Origin: Longimicrobium sp.
GTDB taxonomy: Bacteria > Gemmatimonadota > Gemmatimonadetes > Longimicrobiales > Longimicrobiaceae
NCBI RefSeq assembly: GCF_036388275.1
Contig: NZ_DASVSF010000051.1
Coordinates: forward strand, 1-64,000
Direction of reading: 5' to 3'
DNA: 64,000 nucleotides
Each line of letters begins with the position of its first letter. The stretch's first letter is position 1. The notes below the pieces were generated by a model that did no database searches, was not told where the DNA came from, and saw nothing but the letters and a program-made list of their open reading frames with translations. Shown piece after piece: positions 7,281 through 16,770 of the stretch. The position numbers were made by a program, and so were the translations under genes.

Positions 7281-9302
7281 TCACCGCAGGCCGCCCCCAT
7301 CCAGCGCCGCGTCCATCCGGGGCGCCAGGGCTGCCGCGAACCGGGTGGACAGGTGGTCGGTGTCGCGAAAGCGGATCACTCCGTCCACGTACACGCGGCA
7401 GACGCGCGGGCCGCAGATGGCGGGGGTCATGTCGATGTAGGAAACACCCTGCAACCCGGCGATCGCTTCCCGCTCGGCCCGGGCCAGCCGATGGTCCACG
7501 GCACGCGCGGCGGGCACGTCGCACTGCTCCGGACGGTCCAGGTGCCGCGCGATGCAGTCGGGCACGTCGAAGCCGGGCAGCGGCGTGTCCTGCACCACCA
7601 CCACCCGGGCGCCGGACGGCAGCACCTGCTCGACCGTATGCCGCAGCCCGGCCGCCCAGCGCCTTCGGCCGTCGCCGGTGCTGTCCGCGGCCAGGTAGCG
7701 GTCCCCGCCCACGTGGATGGTTCGGTCGCGGCTGCTGCTGAGAACCACCACGTGCGGCCGCTGGCTGGCGATCCAGCGCAGCGCGGCCGCGCGCCACGCG
7801 TCGCAGTCGCGGTTGCCGGAAAGCGGCGCCACCCGGAGCAGCACCGTTACCGACGGGGCCGTGCAGCCGCCCCGGGTCACCATCAGGAGCCGCCAGCCGC
7901 GCCGCTCCGCCACCGGTATGAAGGCGGGGAGCCAGTGGCCGACGTGCGAATCGCCGAACAGGACCAGGAGGGGACCGTCACCCGCGCCCGTTCCGCACTC
8001 CCTCGCCAGGACGGGAGCGTTCAGCACTTTGCACCCGAGCGCTTCCCGGTCCGGCTTTCGCCCCGCCTCGCGCACGGCCGCCATGCGGGGGGAGCGGTAG
8101 GCGCGTTCCGCCAGGGCGCCCGCGGCGCAGGCAGCACCGGAGAGGATCACCGTAAGCAGCGCCGCACCCACGATCGCCAGCCCCGGGCGGCGCTGGAACG
8201 CTCCGTGGTAGCGGACCGGGTTCTCGACCAGGGCGTAGGTGAGCGCCGCCGGGAGGAGCGCCGCCGCCGCGACCGCCAGACGCAGGCCCGCGGAGGCGGC
8301 CGGCACTTCCAGTTCCAGGAACACCAGCGCGGGCCAGTGCCACAGATACCATGAGTACGACAGGCGTCCGAGCAGCCGGAACGAGGGGCGTGCCAGCACC
8401 CGCGACACCCGGGGCGGCGATCCGGTGCCGCCCGCCAGGATGATCGCCACCGTAGCGAGCACGGGCAGAAGAGTGGCCGTCCCGGGGTGCGAGAGCGAGG
8501 TGCCGCCGGGATCCAGCAGCATCGCCCCGATCAGACCGGCGGCGCCCAGGCCGGCGACGACCTCCCACCTCCGCGCGCCGCGGCTCCGGCCGCCGACGGC
8601 CAGGGCACACAGCGCCCCGGCCCCGAACTCCCAGGCGCGCGTGGGAAGGAGGTAGAACGCCCATGCCGGCGCCTCGCGGGCCGCTGCCAAACACAGTCCG
8701 AAGGACACGATCGTGCCCGCGCCCACCACGACGGCGAAGCGGCGGCGAAGCCCCGCGGCCCCGCCCCGCATCACCAGGAAGAGCACCAGTGGCGCGAACA
8801 GCAGGTAGAACTGCTCTTCCACGCCCAGCGACCAGGTGTGCAGCAGCGGATCGCGCCCGCTCTCCGCGCCAAAGTACAGCCGGCTGCGCAGGGCGAAGAG
8901 GATGTTGGAGGCGTACAGCGAGGCCGCGACGGCGCTCTGGGCGTGCGGCATGCGCTCCGTGGGCGAAGCGAGCACAGCATCGACGGCCAGGACGGCCAGG
9001 ATGAGCACGGCCGCCGCGGGAAGCAGCCGCCGCGCCCGCCGCGCCCAGAACGCGCGGAGAGAGATCGTCCCGGTCGCCGCCTCGCTGAGGAGGATGCCGG
9101 AGATCAGGAACCCGGAAAGGACGAAGAACACGTCGACGCCCAGGTAGCCCGCGGGCACGTTCGGCACGCCTGCATGGTACAGCACCACGGCCAGGATGGC
9201 GATGGCCCGCAGCCCCTCGATGTCTGGCCGGAACCGCCACTCGCCGCGCGAGTGATGCCCGCCGTTCGGAGCCGGCTCAGCCACGGGTGCGCCACGGGGC
9301 AA
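7281..9302 (-). CDS. OafA/YrhL-type membrane acyltransferase with C-terminal SGNH domain
   Basis: The 673-aa protein has an N-terminal acyltransferase_3 domain (residues about 25-365) opening with RPDIEGLRAIAILAVVLYHA, whose histidine is the conserved one, then GVDVFFVLSGFLI and about ten hydrophobic helices. The C-terminal periplasmic SGNH hydrolase-like domain (about 430-673) has the GDSH nucleophile block (Ser452) and the late DTDH block. Such proteins O-acetylate surface polysaccharide, peptidoglycan or, in some clusters, secreted natural products. It is convergent with the dehydrogenase and sits between direct repeats. The start is uncertain: TTG 9302 gives the longest form, and a GTG a few codons downstream is equally possible. 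A tailoring role in the PKS pathway is not shown. Confidence 0.85.
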   Translation of the reverse strand: MPRGAPVAEPAPNGGHHSRGEWRFRPDIEGLRAIAILAVVLYHAGVPNVPAGYLGVDVFFVLSGFLISGILLSEAATGTISLRAFWARRARRLLPAAAVLILAVLAVDAVLASPTERMPHAQSAVAASLYASNILFALRSRLYFGAESGRDPLLHTWSLGVEEQFYLLFAPLVLFLVMRGGAAGLRRRFAVVVGAGTIVSFGLCLAAAREAPAWAFYLLPTRAWEFGAGALCALAVGGRSRGARRWEVVAGLGAAGLIGAMLLDPGGTSLSHPGTATLLPVLATVAIILAGGTGSPPRVSRVLARPSFRLLGRLSYSWYLWHWPALVFLELEVPAASAGLRLAVAAAALLPAALTYALVENPVRYHGAFQRRPGLAIVGAALLTVILSGAACAAGALAERAYRSPRMAAVREAGRKPDREALGCKVLNAPVLARECGTGAGDGPLLVLFGDSHVGHWLPAFIPVAERRGWRLLMVTRGGCTAPSVTVLLRVAPLSGNRDCDAWRAAALRWIASQRPHVVVLSSSRDRTIHVGGDRYLAADSTGDGRRRWAAGLRHTVEQVLPSGARVVVVQDTPLPGFDVPDCIARHLDRPEQCDVPAARAVDHRLARAEREAIAGLQGVSYIDMTPAICGPRVCRVYVDGVIRFRDTDHLSTRFAAALAPRMDAALDGGGLR

Positions 9303-9594
9303 CGGGATGCGTTCTTTCGGAGGTCACGAGCTGGGGGCGCGCACGGTTCGCGAGACGATCAAGGCGCCGGAACGAGGTGGACCTCGACGGTAGCCTGAGC
9401 CAGCGCAGGGGAGGCGATGAGGAGGAGCGCCCAAGGGAGCACTGCCGTAATACGACGCCTCAGGAAACATACCGGCGGAAGAGCAGGGCGGGAAGGTACT
9501 GTAACCGATGTCTACGGCTCACCCGTATGTCCAGGAATTGCAACACTGCCCATCGGCATTCATTCAGGGTGCGGGCATTTCAGCGAAGTACCTT

Positions 9595-9724
9595 GCCGCA
9601 CGGAACAGGTACGGCGGCGGGAGGGGATCCCCGTCATCCGGCCGGTGGTGGAGGCGCTGGAGCGCGTCGCCCGGCAGACGGGCGTCCCCCTCGGCTGAGG
9701 GGCAGGTGCCAGGAAGCCGCGTGC
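9595..9724 (+). pseudogene. Remnant: duplicated 3' end of the Ldh-family dehydrogenase gene
   Basis: The reading frame to the stop at 9698 encodes REGIPVIRPVVEALERVARQ, almost identical to the C-terminus of the dehydrogenase at 6092-7210. Similarity continues past the stop (TGAGGGGCAGG...GAAGCCGCG). Nothing upstream matches the rest of that enzyme, so this is the tail of a lost or partly duplicated copy, not a gene. Confidence 0.85.
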
Positions 9725-9999
9725 GCACGGGCGGCGCGCGGTCGCGGCGGTCTACGCCGGGCGTAGGACGCTTCCTGGGAGATGTGTCGACTTTCCCGTT
9801 TCTTGATCCCACTCTCGACGGGACACCGAACGCTGCAACCGGCATGGCCGGGCGCAGCAACCCACGAAGCGCACAGGAGAACAGAAATGTAACCAGATGG
9901 CGTCAATGTATTCTGCGCCGCCGGTACGCTGATCCTGCACTCTGCTTTCCAGAGATGGGGGCATGCAACAGCTAGACCCCACCTTCAACGACGTAAATG

Positions 10000-10028
10000 T
10001 TGACTTGTGAAGTGGCGGAGAACATTAT
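10000..10028 (+). promoter_or_regulatory. Sigma70-type promoter for the DUF1579 gene
   Basis: TTGACT at 10000-10005 is followed after exactly 17 bp by CATTAT at 10023-10028. It lies 54 bp upstream of the chosen ATG at 10082 and would exclude a start at 10007, which falls inside the promoter. Confidence 0.5.
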
Positions 10029-10081
10029 TGTCGACGCACCATTTTCTAGCGGGCCCATCTTTCATGAAAGGCAAGGGACGC

Positions 10082-10657
10082 ATGTCGTACGACGCGGGAA
10101 CGTCAGCCACTTTGACCGCCGAGGACGAGAGATACCTCGAAACCTGGAGGCAGGTCGGCCAACCGACGGAGCACCACAAGCGGCTGTCGGCCCTCGAGGG
10201 GGAGTGGGAGTTCGTGACGAGGTGGTACCGCGATGCCGGCGCCGAGCCGCGCGAGTCGCGGGGGACGACGACGGTCCGCTCGGTGTTCGGCGGCAGGTTC
10301 CTGGAAGAGCAGGCCCGGGGCACGCTCCTGGACCGCGAGGACTACGAGGGCCGCACCATCATCGGCTACGACTACCGCAGGAGGAAGTTCTTCACCGCCT
10401 ACTACGACAACTTCCAGACGGCGCTCATCGTCTCCGAGGGCGACTGGCCGGAAGGCTCGCAGACGCTGAATCTGCGGAGCAGCCATCACGTCGACACGCT
10501 GACGGGCACGCATGACGGCGAAGGCGCCGACGTGACCATCCAGATCACCGGGCGCAATCGGCGCACCCTCCAGATCCTGGAGTGGACCCCGGACGGACAC
10601 CAGCAGTACGTGGCCACCGAGATCGAGTACACCCGGGTCGGCGACGCCAGCTCGTAG
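10082..10657 (+). CDS. DUF1579-family protein
   Basis: The 191-aa soluble protein starts at ATG 10082 with AAGGGA just upstream. It shows the DUF1579 layout: an LSALEGEWEFVTRWY strand near residue 37, GTTTVRSVFGGRFLEEQ, then GRTIIGYDYRRRKFFTAYYDNFQTAL and repeated short beta strands ending in EIEYTRV. The family is a lipocalin-like beta barrel of unknown function. It has its own promoter and is followed directly by a strong hairpin, so it is probably transcribed apart from the PKS operon that begins 275 bp downstream. Confidence 0.8.
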   Translation: MSYDAGTSATLTAEDERYLETWRQVGQPTEHHKRLSALEGEWEFVTRWYRDAGAEPRESRGTTTVRSVFGGRFLEEQARGTLLDREDYEGRTIIGYDYRRRKFFTAYYDNFQTALIVSEGDWPEGSQTLNLRSSHHVDTLTGTHDGEGADVTIQITGRNRRTLQILEWTPDGHQQYVATEIEYTRVGDASS

Positions 10658-10667
10658 CGAAACGCTT

Positions 10668-10709
10668 CCCCCTCCGGAGGTCCGACGCTGTCCGGACCTC
10701 CGGAGGGGG
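10668..10709 (+). terminator. Strong 17-bp hairpin between DUF1579 and the PKS operon
   Basis: A perfect inverted repeat of 17 bp (10668-10684 CCCCCTCCGGAGGTCCG with 10693-10709) has an 8-nt loop and starts 11 bases after the DUF1579 stop. No T run follows, so it is either a GC-rich intrinsic terminator or an RNA-stability or attenuation structure ahead of the PKS operon. Confidence 0.65.
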
Positions 10710-10931
10710 AGCCCAGGCGCTGAAGGCCTGCTCGAGAAGTACCAGACCGTCAATCCCCGCGCCGCCCGGCGGATCGTTCCCGACCGCCACGGCCGTCCCC
10801 ACATCGAAAAACACCCCGGTGTCTCCGCGGTTCAGCCTTTCCCACGACGACGGCGTGATTCTCCCCGACGTGGCGCGCGGCGTCGGCGTCGAGGACGTGG
10901 CGAGCGATGCCCCGCTTCCCGGGGAGGCGGC

Positions 10932-12509
10932 ATGAGGGCGGTGATGTTTCCGGGCCAGGGAGCTCAGTCCAGGGGGATGGGCGAGGCGCTCTTCCGCCGG
11001 TATCCGCGCCTGGCGCGCAGGGCCTCGGACATCGCCGGGTGGGACGTCGAGGAGTTGTGCGTCCACGATCCCCAGGACCGGCTGGCGCAGACGCAGTTCA
11101 CGCAGCCGGCGATGTACGTCGTCAACGCGCTTACGTGGCTGGACCACCAGGACAGGGTGCCGGGCACGCCGGACTTCCTGCTCGGGCACAGCCTGGGCGA
11201 GTACAACGCGCTGCTGGCCGCCGGCGCGTTCGACTTCGAGACGGGGCTCAAGCTGGTCCTGAAGCGCGGCGAGCTGATGGGCGCGGCGGCGGGCGGCGGA
11301 ATGCTGGCGCTGGTGAACGTCGACGCCGGGCGAATCGAGCGGCTGCTGCGCGACCGCGGGCTGGAGGCCGTCGACATCGCGAACCACAACAGCGACAACC
11401 AGTTTGTCGTATCCGGGACGGCGGCCGACATCGAGAGCGCCCGGGCAGCGTGCGCCGAGGAGGGGATCACGGCCCTGCCGCTGAAGGTGAGCGCGCCCTT
11501 CCACTCGCGCCACATGCGCCCCGCGCGGGACGAATTCGCGGCGTTCCTGGCCGGCTTCTCCTTCGCCCCGCTGCAGGTTCCCGTCATCGCCAACGCCACC
11601 GCGCGGCCGTACGAGGGCGCGCGCGTCGCCGAAACGCTGACGCGGCAGATCACGGGCGCGGTGCTGTGGCGCGACAGCGTGCAGCACCTGCTGGGGCTGG
11701 ACCGCGAGATGGCGTTCGAGGAGATGGGGAGCTCCATCCTCACCAAGATGCGGGCGCGGTCTGCCCTCGCCGGGGACGCGGGCGGCGCGCGTTCGCCGGC
11801 GTCCGCGCCGCCCGGGCGCGAGCGCCGGAGCCAGGTGTTCTGCGTCTCGTACGCCGGCGGCGACGCGCGCGCGTATCACGGCTTGGCCGAACGCCTGGCG
11901 GGGGCTGAGGCCGTGCCGCTGGAGCGGCCCGGACGCGGAAGCCGCGCCTCCGAGCCGCTGCTCCACGACCCCGACGCCGTCATCGACGACCTGTTCGCCC
12001 AGATCGCGCCCCGGATCGACGGGCCATACGCGCTGTACGGCCACAGCCTGGGCGCGCGGCTGGCCTATCTCCTGGCCCGCCGCCTGTGCGAGCAGGGGCG
12101 GGCGCCGGCGCGCCTCTTCGTTTCCGGCGAAGGCTCGCCAGCCGCGCCTTCGCGCGAGGAGCAGACCTGGAGGCTGGCGTCGGACGCGTTCTGGCGCCGG
12201 CTGGGCGCCATGGGCGGCGTTCCCCCGGAGCTGCTTCAGCACGCCGACCTGATGGCGCACTACGAACCGATCCTCCGCGCCGACTTCGAGGTGCTGAGCG
12301 CGTGCGTCCACCCGGGCGGCCCGCAGCTGGACGTCCCCATTGCGGTGATGATCGGCCAGGACGAGGCGGTCTCGCTCGCGGACGCCCGGAAGTGGCAGAA
12401 CGAGACCCTTCATCCGCTGACGGTGCGGAGCTTTCCCGGCGACCACTTCTTCATACGCCGGCACTGGAACGAGATCGCCCACCTCATCGAGACCGGGCTG
12501 AGGAATTGA
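10932..12509 (+). CDS. Trans-acting malonyl acyltransferase fused to a type II thioesterase
   Basis: This 525-aa protein begins the PKS operon (ATG 10932, GGGGAGG upstream). Residues 1 to about 290 are a malonyl-CoA:ACP acyltransferase: FPGQGAQ at the N-terminus, nucleophile Ser87 in GHSLGEY, Arg112 in KRGELMG for the malonyl carboxylate, and His191 in PFHSRH. The signature GAFDFETGLKLV is typical of the free ATs of trans-AT pathways. Residues about 300-525 form an alpha/beta hydrolase of the type II thioesterase family (FCVSYAGGDARAY, Ser372 in GHSLGAR, late GDHFF histidine) that usually clears stalled acyl groups. The AT half should charge all ACPs of the AT-less PKSs downstream. The AT-TEII fusion in one chain is unusual. 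Confidence 0.93.
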   Translation: MRAVMFPGQGAQSRGMGEALFRRYPRLARRASDIAGWDVEELCVHDPQDRLAQTQFTQPAMYVVNALTWLDHQDRVPGTPDFLLGHSLGEYNALLAAGAFDFETGLKLVLKRGELMGAAAGGGMLALVNVDAGRIERLLRDRGLEAVDIANHNSDNQFVVSGTAADIESARAACAEEGITALPLKVSAPFHSRHMRPARDEFAAFLAGFSFAPLQVPVIANATARPYEGARVAETLTRQITGAVLWRDSVQHLLGLDREMAFEEMGSSILTKMRARSALAGDAGGARSPASAPPGRERRSQVFCVSYAGGDARAYHGLAERLAGAEAVPLERPGRGSRASEPLLHDPDAVIDDLFAQIAPRIDGPYALYGHSLGARLAYLLARRLCEQGRAPARLFVSGEGSPAAPSREEQTWRLASDAFWRRLGAMGGVPPELLQHADLMAHYEPILRADFEVLSACVHPGGPQLDVPIAVMIGQDEAVSLADARKWQNETLHPLTVRSFPGDHFFIRRHWNEIAHLIETGLRN

Positions 12510-12510
12510 G

Positions 12511-12753
12511 ATGCGAGAAGAGCTTCAGCGATACCTGGAAGACACCTTCCTCTTCGAGTTCGGCGGCGACGTCACCCCGGAAACCAACCTGTTCAGCATC
12601 GGGATCATCGATTCGTTCGGATACGTCCAGATGATCCGGCACCTGGAGAAGGAGTACGGCATCCGCTTCACCGACGACGAGCTCCTCTCCAACGTGCTGG
12701 TCTCGCTCAACAGCATCCTGGCCTGTGCCGAAGCCAAAAGGGCCGGCCGCTGA
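12511..12753 (+). CDS. Discrete acyl carrier protein
   Basis: The 80-aa ACP starts one base after the preceding stop, with GAGGAA as ribosome site inside the previous gene. The phosphopantetheine site is Ser35 in GIIDSFGYVQMI. Its gene overlaps that of the amidotransferase (TGATG), as in glutarimide polyketide clusters, where a free ACP carries malonate while it is amidated to malonamyl-ACP. It could alternatively be another loading ACP, but the tight pairing argues for the amidotransferase partner. Confidence 0.92.
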   Translation: MREELQRYLEDTFLFEFGGDVTPETNLFSIGIIDSFGYVQMIRHLEKEYGIRFTDDELLSNVLVSLNSILACAEAKRAGR

Positions 12754-14771
12754 TGTGCGGGATCGCCGGCTTCTTCCGTGCGCCGGAGGCGCCCGAGCGC
12801 TATCCGGCCCTGATGACGCGCATGCTCGCCCTGCTCGCGCACCGCGGGCCGGACGAAGCCGGCTACTACGTCTCCGACGTCGCCGGCCTGGGTACCGCGC
12901 GGCTGAGCGTGATCGACCGGAGGTCCGGCACCCAGCCGCTCGGCAGCGGCGACGGCCGCTACTGGATCTGCTGCAACGGCGAGCTGTACAACTACCGCGA
13001 GCTGCGGCGCGAGCTCGAGGCCCTTGGACGCCGCTTCCGCACGGCCTCGGACACCGAAGTCGTGCTGCAGGCCTGGATCCATTGGGGTGAAGCTTCCCTG
13101 CCCCGCCTCGACGGCGCCTTCGCGTTCGCAATCCACGACACCCGCGACGGCTCGATGGTCCTGGCGCGGGATCGCTTCGGAGAGCGTCCCCTCTTTTACG
13201 TCCTGCACGAGGGCCGGCTCCTGTTCGCCTCGGAGATGAAGGCGTTCCTGGCCTTCGAGCGCGTTCGCTTCGCCTTCGACTCCGCCCAGCTGGCAACGAT
13301 CTTCACCACCTGGACTCCGCTGCCGCACCAGACCGGGTTCGCCGGCGTCGAGCAGCTGCCGATGGGAGAGTTCCTGGTGGTCGACCGCGGCGGCCGGTCG
13401 CGGCGCGGCGCCTACACGACGCTCGACCTTCAGGGTCGTGGCGCGCCGGCCACGGAAGGGGAGGCGATCGAGAAAATCCGCGACACGCTGCGGGCGAGCG
13501 TGGCGCTGCGGATGCGCAGCGACGTCGAGGTGGGGGTCTACCTCAGCGGAGGCGTCGATTCGTCCATCGTGGCGGCGCTGGCCACCGACGCCGCGGGCCC
13601 TCCCCTGCGGACGTTCTCGGTGGCGTTCGAGGAGACGCAGTTCGACGAGTCGGCCGAGCAGCGGGCGGTCGTGGAGCGCCTCGGCACCGCGCACACCACC
13701 GTGCGCGTGGGCAACGGCGACATCGCCGACCACTTTCCGCGCGCGGTCTTTCACGCCGAGGTGCCGGCCTTCCGGACGGCGTTCGTGCCGATGTTCCTTC
13801 TGTCCCGGGCCACGCGCGACGCGGGGGTCCGGGTGGTCCTCAGCGGCGAGGGCGCCGACGAGGCGTTCCTCGGCTACGGGATCTTCAAGGACACGCTCCT
13901 GCTGTCGTCGTGGAACAGCCTGACCACGGAGGAGAAGAAGGCGCGGCTGGCCCGGCTGTATCCGTACCTGGACCACTTCAGCGGCGGCGGCGAGCACGGC
14001 CGCCTGATGGGGCTGTACCAGCAGTTCTCCGCCGAGCGCACGCCCGGCCTCTTTTCGCACGAGATGCGGCTGCAGAACGGCCGCTTCTCCACGCGGCTGC
14101 TGCGCGACGCGCCCGACCCGCTTCCCTCGCTCGTGCAATGGCTGGGCGCCCAGCCGGGGTTCGGCGCACTCACGCCCGTGCAGAAGGCGCAGTGGCTGGA
14201 GTTCAGGACCCTCCTGCCGGGATACCTGCTGTCGACGCAGGGCGACCGGATGGCGCTCGCGCACGGCGTGGAGAACCGCTGCCCCTACCTCGACCCCGCC
14301 GTGGTGGCCGTGGCCGCCGCGACCAACCTGCGCTTCGACGACGGGTTCGACGAGAAGCGGCTGCTGAAGAGGGCGTTCGGCGACCGGCTGCCGCCCGCCG
14401 TCCTGGCGAAGGGGAAGTTCCCGTACCGCGCCCCCGACGTGGCCGCGTTTGCCGAGCGCCGCGGCGACACGCTCGACCTGCTCTGCGACGCGACGCTCGC
14501 GCGGGTGGACTGCCTGGATCCCGTCTTCGCGCGCGCCCTGGTGAAGAAGGTGTTCTCGACCCCGCCGGGCCAGGTCAGCACGCGCGAGAGCCAGACCTTC
14601 GTCTTCCTGATGTCGCTGGTCTGGCTGCACCGCTACTTCGTCAGGCGCGAGGGGCTCCCGGATCCGGAGGAGCGCGCGACGGAGCGAACGCTCGTCAGGG
14701 TGGTCGACGAGCGCACCGGCGCGGTGCGGCGCCGCATGGCCCGCCGCCCGGCGGAGGCCGGGGCGCCATGA
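12753..14771 (+). CDS. Asparagine synthetase-like glutamine amidotransferase (starter-unit amidation)
   Basis: The 672-aa AsnB-family protein begins MCGIAGFF, giving the N-terminal cysteine nucleophile of class II glutaminase domains (residues 1 to about 215). The synthetase half has the ATP pyrophosphatase loop SGGVDSS at residues 265-271, SGEGADEAFLGYG, GDRMALAHGVENRCPYLD and the late KGKFPYRAPD. In secondary metabolism such enzymes amidate carrier-bound or free carboxylates; in glutarimide pathways the homologue converts malonyl-ACP to malonamyl-ACP. It lies between the free ACP and the first PKS gene, coupled to both by stop/start overlaps, so starter-unit amidation is the natural reading. 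Primary asparagine synthesis is less likely in this setting. Confidence 0.9.
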   Translation: MCGIAGFFRAPEAPERYPALMTRMLALLAHRGPDEAGYYVSDVAGLGTARLSVIDRRSGTQPLGSGDGRYWICCNGELYNYRELRRELEALGRRFRTASDTEVVLQAWIHWGEASLPRLDGAFAFAIHDTRDGSMVLARDRFGERPLFYVLHEGRLLFASEMKAFLAFERVRFAFDSAQLATIFTTWTPLPHQTGFAGVEQLPMGEFLVVDRGGRSRRGAYTTLDLQGRGAPATEGEAIEKIRDTLRASVALRMRSDVEVGVYLSGGVDSSIVAALATDAAGPPLRTFSVAFEETQFDESAEQRAVVERLGTAHTTVRVGNGDIADHFPRAVFHAEVPAFRTAFVPMFLLSRATRDAGVRVVLSGEGADEAFLGYGIFKDTLLLSSWNSLTTEEKKARLARLYPYLDHFSGGGEHGRLMGLYQQFSAERTPGLFSHEMRLQNGRFSTRLLRDAPDPLPSLVQWLGAQPGFGALTPVQKAQWLEFRTLLPGYLLSTQGDRMALAHGVENRCPYLDPAVVAVAAATNLRFDDGFDEKRLLKRAFGDRLPPAVLAKGKFPYRAPDVAAFAERRGDTLDLLCDATLARVDCLDPVFARALVKKVFSTPPGQVSTRESQTFVFLMSLVWLHRYFVRREGLPDPEERATERTLVRVVDERTGAVRRRMARRPAEAGAP

Positions 14772-16770
14772 CCGCCGTCGCCATCATCGGCATCGCCGTC
14801 CGCTTTCCCCAGGCCGACGATCCCGGACAGTTCTGGGAGCACCTGGCCACCGGACGGTGCCTGATCGGCACGCTTCCGGCCGGGCGCCGCGGCCCGGGGA
14901 CGGAGGGCTTGCGCGCGGCGACGATCGACGACGTCGAAGGCTTCGACGCCGCGTTCTTCCGCGTCTCGCCGCGCGAGGCGGAGATGATGGACCCGCAGCA
15001 GCGCATCGCCCTGGAGCTGGCCTGGAAGGCCATCGAGGACGGCGGCTACCGTCCGGGCGCGCTCGCCGGCGCGAACGTGGGCGTGTTCATGGGCGTCGGT
15101 GCGTCGGACTACGCGGAGCTGACGGCGCGGCACCAGGCCCATTCGGACGCGTACATGCCCACGGGCACCTCGCATTCGATCGTGGCGAACCGCGTTTCGC
15201 ACCTGCTGGACCTTCGCGGGCCGAGCCTGGCCGTGGACACCGCCTGTTCGAGCTCGCTCACGGCCGTCCAGCAGGCGGTGCTGGCGCTGGAGCACGGCGA
15301 GTGCTCGATGGCGCTGGCCGGGGCGGTGAACCTGTGCCTGTCGGCGAGCCGCTTTACGGCGTTCCGCAAGAGCGGACAGCTGTCGCGCGACGGCGCGAGC
15401 CGCGCGTTCGATGCGGCGGCCGCCGGCTTCGTACGGGGGGAGGGGGGCGCGGTGCTCGTGCTCAAGCCGCTGGCCGACGCGGTCGCCCACGGCGATCCCA
15501 TCCACGGCGTCATCCGTGCCGTCTCCACGCGCCACGGCGGGAAGACCCACTCGCTCACGGCCGTGACGCCGACCACGCAGGAAGCGCTGATCGTCGACGT
15601 TTACACGCGCGCCGGGATCGATCCCGACACCGTCGACTACCTGGAGGCCCACGCGCAGGGGGCGCTGCTCGGCGATCCGATCGAGATCCAGGGACTGAAG
15701 CGCGCCTTCGCGCGCCTCGGCGCGACGCGGCCGTGCGGGGTGGGCTCGGTGAAGGGGAACGTCGGCCACCTGGAAGCGGCGGCCGGGATGGCCGGCATCG
15801 TCAAGGTCCTGCAGGCGATGCGGCACCGCATGCTGCCGGCCACGTGCGGGTTCGAGACGCTGAACCCGCTGATCCAGCTGGAGGGGAGCCCGTTCTACGT
15901 GGTCGGCGCGGCGCGGGAGTGGCCGTCGCCCGGGCGGGCGGGGGTGAGCACGATCGGGTTCGGCGGGGTGAGCGGGCACGTGGTGCTGGAGCCCCCGCCG
16001 GCCCCCGCGGGCGACCCGGGGGGCCCCGGCCACCCGGGGCCGCACGTGGTCCCTCTCTCGGCGCGCACCGGCGAGGCGCTGCGGGCGTACGCGCGCGCGG
16101 TGCTCGCTTCGCTGCAGGCGGGGACGGACCTCGCATCGCTGGCGCACACGCTTCAGACCGCGCGCGACGCCATGGAAGAGCGCGCGGCCTTCGTCGCGGA
16201 GACCTCCGAGGAGCTGCGCGCCAGGATCGAGGACTTCCTCCGCGACGGAACCGGGACGCGCGCGGCGGCGGGGGCGCCCTTCCTGGACCCTGGCGAGGCG
16301 AGGCTGCTCACGGCCCACTGGGTGGAGCAGGGCCGGGCCGACCGGCTCGCCCGGGCCTGGTCGCACGGCCTGGACGTGGACTGGGCGCTGCTGTACGGCG
16401 ATACGAAGCCCGTCCGGATCCATTGCGCGACCTACCCGTTCACGCGGACGCCGTACTGGCTTCCGACGGGGGCGGATCCCGCGGAACGCGGCGCCCCGGC
16501 CCCGGCCCGGGCATCCGCTCCGGCCCCGGCCCTGGATTCGAACCCGGCCTCGGTGCGCGGCCTGGTGGTCCGGACGCTTGCGGCGAAGCTCGGGCTCGGC
16601 GCCGGGGCGATCGACCCGGAGGCGGCGTTCGCCGACTACGGGCTCGACTCGATCAGCGCCGCGGGGGTCGTCCAGACGCTCAACGAGCACCTGGGCACCG
16701 ACCTGAGCACCACGAGCCTCTTCGCCCACGCCAGCGTCGACCGCCTCACGAGGCACCTGGAGGCCGGACA
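14768..16770 (+). other. PKS module 1: atypical KS1-ACP1
   Basis: KS1 keeps the catalytic Cys160 (DTACSSS), His295 and His334 (GNVGH) but has LEAHAQGALLGDP in place of EAHGTGT and GFGGVSGH in place of the usual GGTNAH. ACP1 carries Ser628 (YGLDSIS). No processing domain lies between. It may accept and pass on the malonamyl starter without elongating. Confidence 0.8.

Larger units (their letters stand above)
9303..10081. other. Intergenic region with gene remnant and promoter
   Basis: About 780 bp between the acyltransferase start and the DUF1579 start. It contains the dehydrogenase 3'-end remnant at 9595-9724 and a promoter at 10000-10028. The open frames at 9417-9698 and 9508-9975 have no domain apart from the remnant. 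The promoter for the minus-strand acyltransferase is not obvious. Confidence 0.5.

Noticed and set aside
10007..10081. Longer start for the DUF1579 gene
   Set aside because: The GTG at 10007 lies inside the -35/-10 promoter and lacks a ribosome-binding site.
10710..10931. Small coding sequence just before the acyltransferase-thioesterase gene
   Set aside because: Open frames exist on both strands but show no domain, no ribosome site and compositions expected from GC-rich non-coding DNA.
12753..14771. Primary-metabolism asparagine synthetase
   Set aside because: It overlaps both a discrete ACP gene and the first PKS gene and lies inside the biosynthetic operon, so a pathway role is far more likely.
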